Source of the DNA: an uncultured Bacilli bacterium
Lineage (GTDB): Bacteria; Bacillota_I; Bacilli_A; ML615J-28; CAG-698
Reading direction: 5' to 3'
Assembly: GCA_947627395.1 (NCBI GenBank)
Contig: CANQVW010000092.1
Location: forward strand, 1 to 6,383
Length of the DNA stretch: 6,383 bases
The translations under genes were made by a program, and so were the position numbers. This document shows positions 1 to 5,589 of this stretch, one piece after another. Under the pieces are notes generated by a model. The model was not told the DNA's origin. It searched no databases and saw only the letters and a program-made list of their open reading frames with translations. How positions within the stretch are numbered: the first letter of the stretch is position 1; each line of letters begins with the position of its first letter.

Positions 1-2283
1 TATGATTCTATGGTTCGTATGGCACAAGATTTTAGTTATCGTTATCCATTGGTAGATGGTCATGGAAACTTTGGCTCTATTGATGGGGATGGTGCAGCTG
101 CGATGCGTTACACAGAAGCAAGAATGAGTAAAATATCCATGGAACTCTTAAAGGATCTAAATAAGAATACGGTAAACTTTGTGGATAACTATGATGGCTC
201 AGAACAAGAACCTGAAGTTCTTCCTTGCAAATTTCCCAACATATTAGTGAATGGTGCTATGGGAATTGCTGTTGGTATGGCAACCAATATTCCTCCACAT
301 AACCTTGTGGAAGTGATTGATGGAATATTAGCGTTAATTAAATATCCAGATATCTCTATTGAAGGACTAATGAATTACATTAAAGGTCCTGACTTTCCAA
401 CAGGCGGATGCATTATGGGGCTAAGTCAAGTTCGTAAAGCATACATGACTGGAAACGGGGCTATTACTGTCCGTGCAAAATGTGAAATCAAAGAACTTGA
501 GAAAGGAAGAAATGCCATTATTGTTTATGAAATTCCTTATCAAGTAAATAAAACAAGATTATTAGAAAGAATTGCGGAAACAGTTCGTGATAAATTAATT
601 GATGGAATTACTTCCATGGAAGATCATTCTACCATGAAGGGAATTAAAATTGTTATTGGATTACGTCGTGATACCAATGCCAATGTTATACTAAATAATT
701 TATATAAACATACACAACTTCAATCTACTTTTGGAATTAATATGCTTGCTTTAGTCAAAGGACAACCCAAAGTATTAAACTTAAAAGAAGTTTTGGAATG
801 TTATTTAGAACATCAATTAGAAGTATTAACAAGACGTGTACAATTTGACCTAGAAAAAGCAGAAGCAAGAGCACATATCTTGGAAGGTTTATTAATTGCT
901 CTTAGTGATATCGATGCTGTTATTGAATTAATTAAACGTTCTAAAACACCAGAAGATGCACAAGAAGGATTGATGACTAATTTCCATTTAACCGAATTAC
1001 AAGCAAAAGCTATTCTTGATATGCGTTTACAACGTTTAACAGGTCTAGAAGTGGACAAAATAAAAGAAGAATATGCGGAATTAAAGAAAAATATTCAAGA
1101 GTATAAAGAAATTCTAAAGAGTCACGAAAGAAAACTAGAAATCATTGTTTCTGAATTAACAGAAATGAAAACAAAGTATGGAGATGAACGTCGCAGTGAA
1201 ATTAGTTTAAGTGATGAATTAGATATTGAAGATGAAGATTTAATTCCTGTAGAAGATGTCATTATTACCGTTACCGCAAAGGGATACGTAAAACGTATGA
1301 CGGTAGATACATATCGTGCACAAAACCGTGGTGGTAAAGGAATTACCGGAGCAAAAATCGTTGACGATGATTTTATTGAAAGAGTTTTGTTTACTTCAAG
1401 TCATGATACTCTTTTATTCTTTAGTAATTTTGGAAAAATATATCGCTTAAGAGCGTTCCAAATTCCTTACGCTTCAAGAATGACAAAAGGTTTACCAATT
1501 GTCAATTTATTAAACTTTGAAGAAGGAGAAAAACTAGCTGCTGTATTAAACATTGATGAAAAATCAGATAAAGAAGGATTCTTTGTTTTTGCAACACGCC
1601 AAGGAATTGTGAAAAAGACAGAACTAGCTGCTTTTAAAAATATTCGTACCAATGGTATCAAAGCCATTTTACTAAATGAAGGCGATGAATTATTCCAAGT
1701 TGCTTTAACTGATGGTGAAAAAGATATTATTTTGGGAGCATCTAATGGTAAAGCCATTCGTTTCAGCGAAAGCGATATTCGACCAATGGGAAGAATTTCC
1801 GCAGGTGTTCGCGGTATTAAAGTTTCTGGAAAAGATAAAGTTGTAGGTATGGCAATTATCAATACCGATGGAGATGAAATTGTCATCGTAACCGATAAAG
1901 GTTATGGAAAGAGAACCAATGTAGATGCATTTAGAGTTCAAGTTCGTGGTGGTAAGGGTGTTAAAGCTTTAAATCTAACTGCAAAAAATGGAAATCTTGC
2001 TTCCTTGCTTACAGTAAGAGGAGATGAGGATTTGATGATTGTAACCGATAAGGGAATGATTATCAGGACTCATTTAGATCAAATTTTAACAATTGGACGT
2101 GATACACAAGGTGTACGTGTCATTATGTTAAATGAAGGTCAAAGTGTTGCTAATATTGCGATTGTTCCTCGTGATGAAGATGAAGTTGAAGGAGAATTTG
2201 ATGATGATCAAATTTATAAAGATGAATATGAATTGGATTTAGATTATCAATTCATGGATGAAGAAGATTCAGATAAAGAATAA
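1..2283 (+). CDS. gyrA: DNA gyrase subunit A, 5'-truncated by the window edge
   Basis: This is the breakage-reunion and DNA-wrapping subunit of gyrase, which with GyrB introduces negative supercoils using ATP. The frame is open from base 1, and the 760 visible residues start at a Tyr-Asp pair matching E. coli residues 86-87, so about 85 are missing. The catalytic tyrosine is in AAMRYTEAR (fragment residue 37, codon 109-111), which falls exactly at E. coli Tyr122. VNGAMGIAVGMATNIPPHN follows at about 80-98. The C-terminal beta-pinwheel carries a GyrA box, QNRGGKG (441-447), and a second copy, QVRGGKG (647-653). This separates it from topoisomerase IV ParC, which lacks the intact box. The last roughly 36 residues are a strongly acidic tail. 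No terminator follows the stop other than the one in the serS T-box leader, so transcripts may run into that leader. The Asp at the position of E. coli 87 is the usual quinolone-sensitive residue; position 83 is outside the window. Confidence 0.97.
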   Translation, partial: YDSMVRMAQDFSYRYPLVDGHGNFGSIDGDGAAAMRYTEARMSKISMELLKDLNKNTVNFVDNYDGSEQEPEVLPCKFPNILVNGAMGIAVGMATNIPPHNLVEVIDGILALIKYPDISIEGLMNYIKGPDFPTGGCIMGLSQVRKAYMTGNGAITVRAKCEIKELEKGRNAIIVYEIPYQVNKTRLLERIAETVRDKLIDGITSMEDHSTMKGIKIVIGLRRDTNANVILNNLYKHTQLQSTFGINMLALVKGQPKVLNLKEVLECYLEHQLEVLTRRVQFDLEKAEARAHILEGLLIALSDIDAVIELIKRSKTPEDAQEGLMTNFHLTELQAKAILDMRLQRLTGLEVDKIKEEYAELKKNIQEYKEILKSHERKLEIIVSELTEMKTKYGDERRSEISLSDELDIEDEDLIPVEDVIITVTAKGYVKRMTVDTYRAQNRGGKGITGAKIVDDDFIERVLFTSSHDTLLFFSNFGKIYRLRAFQIPYASRMTKGLPIVNLLNFEEGEKLAAVLNIDEKSDKEGFFVFATRQGIVKKTELAAFKNIRTNGIKAILLNEGDELFQVALTDGEKDIILGASNGKAIRFSESDIRPMGRISAGVRGIKVSGKDKVVGMAIINTDGDEIVIVTDKGYGKRTNVDAFRVQVRGGKGVKALNLTAKNGNLASLLTVRGDEDLMIVTDKGMIIRTHLDQILTIGRDTQGVRVIMLNEGQSVANIAIVPRDEDEVEGEFDDDQIYKDEYELDLDYQFMDEEDSDKE

Positions 2284-2291
2284 AACCTATG

Positions 2292-2519
2292 AAAAGAAAT
2301 AGTAGAAAGAAAAGACTTTTTTAGAGAGTTAATGGTTGGTGAAAATTAACAAGTATTTCTTTTGAATCCATCTTTGAGGTGGAACAGTATGTTCCCGGTG
2401 TATACCGTTATCAATAATTAAGAAAGAAAACTATTTTTCTTTGAAAAAGGGTGGCACCACGAAAAAATTCGTCCCTTACATATAAGACATATTCATGCCT
2501 TTTATGAAGGGATTTTTTT
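2292..2519 (+). promoter_or_regulatory. T-box riboswitch, serine (UCC) specifier, controlling serS
   Basis: The leader RNA binds uncharged tRNA-Ser and lets transcription continue into serS. Seen in order: AGAGAG (2323-2328); a distal stem I hairpin GTTAAT/ATTAAC (2328-2333 with 2345-2350) enclosing GGTTGGTGAAA; and the specifier context GAA-TCC-ATCTTTGAG, with TCC at 2367-2369, a serine codon. Small hairpins follow at 2381-2395 (GGAAC/GTTCC) and 2396-2407 (CGGT/ACCG). Stem III is AAAGAAAA/TTTTCTTT (2423-2442). The T-box core AAGGGTGGCACCACG lies at 2447-2461. Its UGGC bulge (2452-2455) would pair with the tRNA 3' end, and its C matches the G discriminator base usual for tRNA-Ser, so specifier and bulge agree. 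CCCTT (2473-2477) can pair with AAGGG at 2447-2451 (antiterminator) or at 2507-2511 (terminator). The 5' limit of stem I is approximate, and I found no convincing promoter before it. Confidence 0.95.
2472..2519 (+). terminator. Conditional intrinsic terminator of the serS T-box
   Basis: The 5' arm TCCCTT-(A)-CATA (2472-2482) pairs with TATG-AAGGGA (2503-2512) and is followed by seven T residues (2513-2519). The 5' arm is shared with the antiterminator, which gives the usual T-box on/off choice. It ends only 16 bases before the serS start codon. It is also the only terminator visible after gyrA. Confidence 0.9.
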
Positions 2520-2523
2520 ATTG

Positions 2524-2530
2524 AAAGGAG
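2524..2530 (+). promoter_or_regulatory. Ribosome binding site that sets the serS start
   Basis: AAAGGAG lies five bases before ATG 2536. An in-frame TTG at 2521 sits upstream of this site and so cannot use it. The protein family also starts at the residues MLDIKFVR, which fixes the start at 2536. Confidence 0.9.
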
Positions 2531-2535
2531 AAAAC

Positions 2536-3816
2536 ATGTTAGATATTAAATTTGTTAGGAAAAATCCTGAAATAGTAAAAGAAAACATTCGCAAAAAATT
2601 TCAGGATCATAAATTACCACTTGTTGATGAAGTGATTCGTTTAGATGAAAAAATAAGAGAAGATAAACAAGTAGGAGACCAACTTAGAGCCAAGAGAAAT
2701 ACAATGAGTTCAAATATTGGTCAATATATGAGAGAAAAAAAAATTGATGAAGCTAATCAAATGAAAGCTGAAGTTCAAAAAATCAATCAAGAATTAGAAG
2801 GATTAGAAAAAGAGGAAGAGGAATTATCAGAAAAATTGAAGAAAATAATGATGACAATTCCCAATATTATTGATCCTTCTGTTCCTATTGGGAAAGATGA
2901 TAGTCAGAATGTGGAAATTGAAAGATTTTTAGAACCAAAAGTTCCTGATTTTGAAATTCCGTATCATGTGGATATATTAGAAAAAGTGAAAGGAATTGAT
3001 TTAGATAGTGCAAGAAAAGTTGCAGGAAATGGATTCTATTATTTAACAGGAAATATCGCAAGACTTCATTCCGCTGTTATAACTTATGCTAGAGACTTTA
3101 TGATCAATAAAGGATTTACCTATTGTATTCCGCCTTTTATGATTCGTAGCAATGTTGTTACAGGGGTTATGAGCTTTGATGAGATGGATGCGATGATGTA
3201 TAAAATTGAAGGAGAAGATTTATATTTAATTGGGACAAGCGAACATTCCATGATAGGTAAATTTATTGATACTATTTTAAATAAAGAAGATCTTCCGTAT
3301 ACATTAACAAGCTATTCCCCATGTTTTCGTAAAGAAAAGGGAGCTCACGGTATTGAGGAAAGAGGAATTTATCGTATTCACCAATTTGAAAAACAAGAAA
3401 TGATTGTTGTTTGTGAACCAGAAGAATCTAAAGCATGGTTTGAAAAATTGTATCATTATACCGTTGAACTATTCACAAGTATGCTAATTCCTGTTCGTAC
3501 TTTAGAATGTTGCAGTGGAGATTTAGCTGATTTAAAAGTTAAGAGTATCGACGTTGAAGCGTGGAGTCCAAGGCAAAAGAAATATTTTGAAGTTGGAAGC
3601 TGCTCTAATTTAGGAGATGCCCAAGCAAGAAGATTGGGTATTAGAATAAAGGGTGAAAAAGAAAATTATTTTGCGCATACACTAAATAATACTGTTGTTG
3701 CTCCTCCAAGAATGTTAATTGCATTTATTGAAAATCACCTTCAAAAAGATGGAAGCATTGAAATACCTGAAGTTCTTCGCCCATATATGGGTGGTCTTAA
3801 GGAAATAAGACCATGA
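2536..3816 (+). CDS. serS: Serine--tRNA ligase (seryl-tRNA synthetase)
   Basis: The enzyme charges tRNA-Ser (and tRNA-Sec where present) with serine using ATP, in the cytoplasm, as a class II homodimer. The 426-residue length is normal for the family. An N-terminal antiparallel coiled coil (about 26-107, rich in Lys and Glu), which grips the long variable arm of tRNA-Ser, precedes the catalytic core. The core shows GTSEHSM (233-239, the serine-contacting TxE motif), motif 2 with Arg265 (CFRKEKG ... YRIHQFEKQE), and motif 3 with HTLNNTVVAPPR (381-392, Arg392). It ends with the typical IPEVLRPYMGG. The motif 2 and motif 3 wording differs from the B. subtilis/E. coli type (HTLNGSG...GR) and looks closer to the Thermus/archaeal-like SerRS branch seen in some gut Firmicutes; that placement is from memory. 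Expression is controlled by the T-box just upstream. The gene is followed by an overlapping small gene. Confidence 0.97.
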   Translation: MLDIKFVRKNPEIVKENIRKKFQDHKLPLVDEVIRLDEKIREDKQVGDQLRAKRNTMSSNIGQYMREKKIDEANQMKAEVQKINQELEGLEKEEEELSEKLKKIMMTIPNIIDPSVPIGKDDSQNVEIERFLEPKVPDFEIPYHVDILEKVKGIDLDSARKVAGNGFYYLTGNIARLHSAVITYARDFMINKGFTYCIPPFMIRSNVVTGVMSFDEMDAMMYKIEGEDLYLIGTSEHSMIGKFIDTILNKEDLPYTLTSYSPCFRKEKGAHGIEERGIYRIHQFEKQEMIVVCEPEESKAWFEKLYHYTVELFTSMLIPVRTLECCSGDLADLKVKSIDVEAWSPRQKKYFEVGSCSNLGDAQARRLGIRIKGEKENYFAHTLNNTVVAPPRMLIAFIENHLQKDGSIEIPEVLRPYMGGLKEIRP

Positions 3817-4118
3817 AATATTGTGCAAAATGTGGAAATGAAATAGAAGACGGGAGTTTATTCTGTACGAACTGTGGTCATTCCACGAACTCTTCATGTC
3901 TTAAAACTGTCTTGCTTGTGGTAACAGCTATATCAACATTACTCAATGTCATTATGTTTCATATATCGCTGGCTATCATTCAAACCATTTTTGCAATTGC
4001 TTCTACTATTATCAGTGTTTTAGTATTAAGAAAAGATAAAAGAACTTTAAGTTATATTTGTTTTTTCCTAGGAATCGCGAATTTATTATGTAGTATTTTA
4101 TGGATTACATATATATAA
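3813..4118 (+). CDS. Small zinc-ribbon membrane protein of unknown function
   Basis: This 101-residue protein has no function I can name. An N-terminal zinc ribbon has paired cysteines Cys4-x2-Cys7 and Cys18-x2-Cys21 (CAKCGNEIEDGSLFCTNCG), the common 'zinc_ribbon_2' pattern that binds one zinc ion. Three hydrophobic stretches follow, at about 30-51, 52-72 and 78-101, separated near 73-77 by the charged turn RKDKR. It is thus probably an inner membrane protein with the ribbon in the cytoplasm (positive-inside reasoning). Its ATG overlaps the serS stop as ATGA, and a ribosome binding site AAGGA (3799-3803) lies nine bases upstream inside serS. It is therefore very likely translated with serS and under the same T-box. 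Composition resembles its neighbours. A strong terminator follows eight bases after the stop. Confidence 0.85.
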   Translation: MKYCAKCGNEIEDGSLFCTNCGHSTNSSCLKTVLLVVTAISTLLNVIMFHISLAIIQTIFAIASTIISVLVLRKDKRTLSYICFFLGIANLLCSILWITYI

Positions 4119-4125
4119 AAATAAC

Positions 4126-4162
4126 AAAAGAGTATAATTATGATATCTAATTATACTCTTTT
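4126..4162. terminator. Bidirectional intrinsic terminator between convergent genes
   Basis: A perfect 15-base inverted repeat (AAAAGAGTATAATTA at 4126-4140, its complement at 4148-4162) surrounds a 7-base loop, TGATATC. T-rich tails exist on both strands: CTTTTAATAT on + and CTTTTGTTATTTTTA on -. It ends transcription of the serS operon from the left and of the HIT gene from the right. The right arm is also coding sequence, since it holds the last codons and the TAG stop of the HIT gene. Confidence 0.88.
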
Positions 4163-4563
4163 AATATAGAAGTAATTTTTTCTTTTACTTCTTTAAATTG
4201 TTCCTCAGTTAAATGATGTCCCTTGAAAGCAAAGGTATTTCCATCGTTTGCTACTCTAGGTATGATATGGATATGGAAATGTTCAACTTCTTGACCAGCT
4301 ACAGAACCATTGTTATTTAAAATATTACATCCTTCAACGTTCATTGCTTTTGAAATTGCTTTTGCAAGACGACAAGTGACTTCAAATAATTTTCCAGCAG
4401 TCGCCTCATCTAATTCATAAATGTTTTTTACGTGTTGTTTGGGTATTACTAATGTATGTCCAACACCAGCTTGTGCTAAATCTAGAAAAGCATAGCAATC
4501 TACATCCTCATATATTTTATAAGAAGGAATACTTTTCTTTGCTATTTCACAAAAGATACACAT
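4147..4563 (-). CDS. HIT-family (histidine triad) nucleotide-binding hydrolase
   Basis: This 138-residue protein belongs to the HinT/Fhit superfamily, cytoplasmic dimers that hydrolyse nucleoside phosphoramidates such as AMP-lysine or related AMP esters. The true cellular substrate is usually unclear. The histidine triad is HFHIHII with His95, His97 and His99; the middle one is the nucleophile by family analogy. The N-terminal CIFC pair (Cys2, Cys5), with His44 and a triad histidine, would form the structural zinc site of many Gram-positive members (compare B. subtilis Hit). AGVGHTLVIPKQH (32-44) is the conserved nucleotide-binding strand region. The ATG has a good ribosome binding site, AAGGAG (4572-4577 on the complement), eight bases upstream, and the gene has its own promoter. 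It is a single-gene unit that converges on the serS operon. Its 3' end lies inside the shared terminator stem. Confidence 0.93.
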   Translation of the reverse strand: MCIFCEIAKKSIPSYKIYEDVDCYAFLDLAQAGVGHTLVIPKQHVKNIYELDEATAGKLFEVTCRLAKAISKAMNVEGCNILNNNGSVAGQEVEHFHIHIIPRVANDGNTFAFKGHHLTEEQFKEVKEKITSILKEYN

Positions 4564-4592
4564 TTTATCATCTCCTTTTTATATCTAACTGT

Positions 4593-4621
4593 ATTGTATC
4601 AAAAAGATTTTAAAAAAGCAA
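4593..4621 (-). promoter_or_regulatory. Sigma-A-type promoter of the HIT gene with extended -10
   Basis: On the - strand, TTGCTT (4616-4621) lies 17 bases from TACAAT (4593-4598). The -10 box is preceded by TGA, giving the extended form TGnTACAAT. Transcription would start about seven bases on, leaving a leader of roughly 20-25 bases that contains the ribosome binding site. The -35 box sits in the T-rich tail of the gerQ terminator, so the two signals are packed together. Confidence 0.7.
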
Positions 4622-4624
4622 ATA

Positions 4625-4658
4625 AAAAGAAGTAGAATCTTATGATCCCGCTTCTTTT
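4625..4658 (-). terminator. Probable intrinsic terminator of cwlJ-gerQ
   Basis: On the - strand, AAAAGAAG (4651-4658) can pair with CTTCTTTT (4625-4632). The 18-base loop contains a possible extra 3-bp step, and a T-rich run (TTTTTATTTGCTTTTTT) follows. The upstream arm lies within the last codons of gerQ (Arg-Lys-Glu-Ala-Gly-Ser-stop). The stem is AT-rich and weaker than the other terminators here, so some readthrough into the HIT gene is possible. Confidence 0.55.
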
Positions 4659-5077
4659 CTTGCATATGGATAGTCGTAATCAATAGGTTCATCGAAGGTT
4701 ACATAGCACAAATAAATTGTTAGAAGAACATATCTCATCTCAGATTGCAAATCTTTAATGATAATATGGTCTTTTCCCGCAGCCAAAACAGTACCTTTAA
4801 ATACCTTTGATCCCCACTGACTTCCCTCAAAATTCATGTACACAGTTGCTACTTTTCCAATATTCATTCGTAATATGTTTTCCACAAACGATTGTTCTGG
4901 AATTCTTTCTTGCCAAGGTGAAGAAGATTGATTTTGTTGATTCATATATGCGTTCATATAAGCATAGGGATTATCCGCATATACATATTGTGGATACATA
5001 GGTTGTTGATAAAATCCTTGATTAAAAGAATTACCATAAGGGAAAAAAGGTTGTTGATAATAATTATTGTAATTCAT
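4640..5077 (-). CDS. gerQ: Spore coat protein GerQ
   Basis: GerQ (formerly YwdL in B. subtilis) is a coat protein of the spore, made in the mother cell. It is needed for CwlJ to be positioned and active, so that the cortex is broken down during Ca-dipicolinate germination. The 145 residues have two parts. Residues 1-60 are low complexity, rich in Tyr, Gln and Asn, with a YQQPxxPxY repeat twice (7-14 and 23-31) and an AYMN repeat. The conserved GerQ domain is about 62-138: QSFVENILRMNIGKVATVYM, then AAGKDHIIIKD, and YVTFDEPIDYDYPY at its end. The ATG at 5077 follows AGGAGG by four bases. An upstream in-frame ATG at 5095 lies inside cwlJ, before the ribosome binding site, and is unlikely. The cwlJ stop codon overlaps this ribosome binding site. 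The N-terminal part has no lysine, unlike B. subtilis GerQ. Confidence 0.94.
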   Translation of the reverse strand: MNYNNYYQQPFFPYGNSFNQGFYQQPMYPQYVYADNPYAYMNAYMNQQNQSSSPWQERIPEQSFVENILRMNIGKVATVYMNFEGSQWGSKVFKGTVLAAGKDHIIIKDLQSEMRYVLLTIYLCYVTFDEPIDYDYPYARKEAGS

Positions 5078-5081
5078 GAAT

Positions 5082-5087
5082 CCTCCT
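5082..5087 (-). promoter_or_regulatory. gerQ ribosome binding site overlapping the cwlJ stop
   Basis: On the - strand the sequence reads TAGGAGGATTCATG. The TAG stop of cwlJ (5086-5088) shares bases with AGGAGG (5082-5087), and the gerQ ATG follows four bases later. This fixes the gerQ start and implies that translation of the two partners is coupled. Confidence 0.88.
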
Positions 5088-5502
5088 AATAACAATTTTC
5101 ACTATCTAACGGAGCATAGAAACAATGGGATTTATATTTTCCTGTGTTCCATTGTCCCCACCATTGTGCTTGGCAGCCTTGATCAGTAGCATAAAACCAT
5201 AATGCCTTATTAGCTGGAGAAAATTGTTCCCCTGCAATGCATCTTTTTGCAAGTTTAATATCAACAGATCTTGCTGCTTGATAAAAATATCCATACATAG
5301 TTGATTCAAATCCACCAGGTCTTTGATAGACCATTTGTGTTATACTTGTAATATGAATAAAATCAAGACATTTTGCACGTACTCTGTTGATCCCAACATT
5401 TCCAACTAAAAGCATTCCCATTTGACCTTCTCCTTCAGCTTCAGCACGCATCAGTCTTGCTAATAATTTTACTTCCTCATCGTTATAACGAACAACTGCC
5501 AT
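5086..5502 (-). CDS. cwlJ: Spore cortex-lytic enzyme CwlJ
   Basis: CwlJ is a peptidoglycan hydrolase of the SleB/CwlJ (Hydrolase_2) family. It degrades the muramic-lactam cortex of the spore when germination begins, and is triggered by Ca-dipicolinate. The 138 residues match the length of B. subtilis CwlJ (about 142) and follow it closely: MAVVR at the start, ARLMRAEAEGEGQMGMLLVG (15-34) with Glu21 the likely catalytic acid by alignment with SleB, GNVGINRVRAKC (34-45), GGFESTMYGYFYQAAR (63-78) and, near the end, KYKSHCFY (122-129). There is no signal peptide, as expected for an enzyme made in the mother cell and placed in the coat. The start chosen is ATG 5502, six bases after AGGAG (5509-5513). 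A further ATG at 5508 directly abuts AGGAG and would be poorly used. It is first in an operon with gerQ, its localisation partner. Confidence 0.95.
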   Translation of the reverse strand: MAVVRYNDEEVKLLARLMRAEAEGEGQMGMLLVGNVGINRVRAKCLDFIHITSITQMVYQRPGGFESTMYGYFYQAARSVDIKLAKRCIAGEQFSPANKALWFYATDQGCQAQWWGQWNTGKYKSHCFYAPLDSENCY

Positions 5503-5518
5503 AATCATCTCCTAGTAA

Positions 5519-5547
5519 ATCATATGATAAAAACAAAAAAATATGAA
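5519..5547 (-). promoter_or_regulatory. Alternative sigma-E/sigma-K-like promoter close to cwlJ
   Basis: On the - strand, TTCATATT (5540-5547) and CATATGAT (5519-5526) are 13 bases apart and fit the sigma-E consensus better (about 7 of 8 and 6 of 8). CATATGATT also resembles the sigma-K -10 element CATAnnnTA. However, transcription would start almost inside the ribosome binding site at 5509-5513, which counts against it. The -10 element sits in a 10-base palindrome, ATCATATGAT (5519-5528). Confidence 0.3.
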
Positions 5548-5549
5548 TG

Positions 5550-5579
5550 AATATATATAAAATTTTTTTAAAATATGAT
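5550..5579 (-). promoter_or_regulatory. Candidate sigma-E-like promoter upstream of cwlJ
   Basis: On the - strand, ATCATATT (5572-5579) resembles the sigma-E -35 element, and TATATATT (5550-5557) lies 14 bases downstream where CATACAAT is expected (5 of 8 matching). B. subtilis cwlJ is transcribed by mother-cell sigma-E, so such a promoter is expected. Transcription from here would leave a leader of about 40 bases. The region is very AT-rich and chance matches are easy. Confidence 0.35.
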
Positions 5580-5589
5580 ATGATATATT
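5574..5589 (+). promoter_or_regulatory. Candidate promoter -10 region for the nuclease gene
   Basis: The stretch TATGATATGATATATT offers two overlapping extended -10 boxes: TGA-TATGAT (-10 at 5579-5584) and TGA-TATATT (-10 at 5584-5589). No good TTGACA-like -35 lies about 17 bases upstream, where the sequence is simply A/T runs. A start of transcription near 5592-5597 would leave about 30 bases before the ATG. It overlaps the -35 element of the opposing cwlJ promoter candidate. Confidence 0.4.

Noticed and set aside
10..12. ATG at base 10 as the gyrA start
   Set aside because: The conserved protein continues upstream to the first base, and the ATG is an internal Met at about E. coli position 89.
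813..1058. Open frame on the - strand inside gyrA
   Set aside because: It is antisense to conserved gyrA coding sequence, has no ribosome binding site of note and no recognisable protein.
1467..1941. Two open frames on the - strand inside the gyrA C-terminal domain
   Set aside because: They overlap each other and a strongly conserved gene, and their translations have no family features. They are side effects of gyrA codon use.
1..2283. ParC (topoisomerase IV subunit A) instead of GyrA
   Set aside because: Clear GyrA boxes (QNRGGKG, QVRGGKG), the full pinwheel and the gyrA-serS order favour GyrA.
2180..2295. Promoter for the T-box leader within the gyrA 3' end (TTGAAG, TTGGAT, TATAAA, TATGAA strings)
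   Set aside because: No pair has acceptable spacing: TTGAAG to TATAAA is 23 bases, and the others lack a partner.
2521..2535. Earlier TTG start for serS
   Set aside because: It lies before the ribosome binding site and adds residues not found in the family.
3715..3897. Open frame on the - strand across the serS/zinc-ribbon junction
   Set aside because: It is antisense to two well-supported genes that overlap translationally and shows no family resemblance.
4807..5001. Open frame on the + strand opposite gerQ
   Set aside because: It is the complement of the Gln/Tyr-rich gerQ region. gerQ is clearly the real gene by homology and ribosome binding site.
4935..5077. Repetitive stretch as a possible CRISPR or tandem DNA repeat
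   Set aside because: The repeats are short, imperfect and in frame with the GerQ low-complexity N-terminus, with no spacers.
5106..5315. Second - strand frame within cwlJ
   Set aside because: It is an out-of-frame reading of cwlJ and has no recognisable product.
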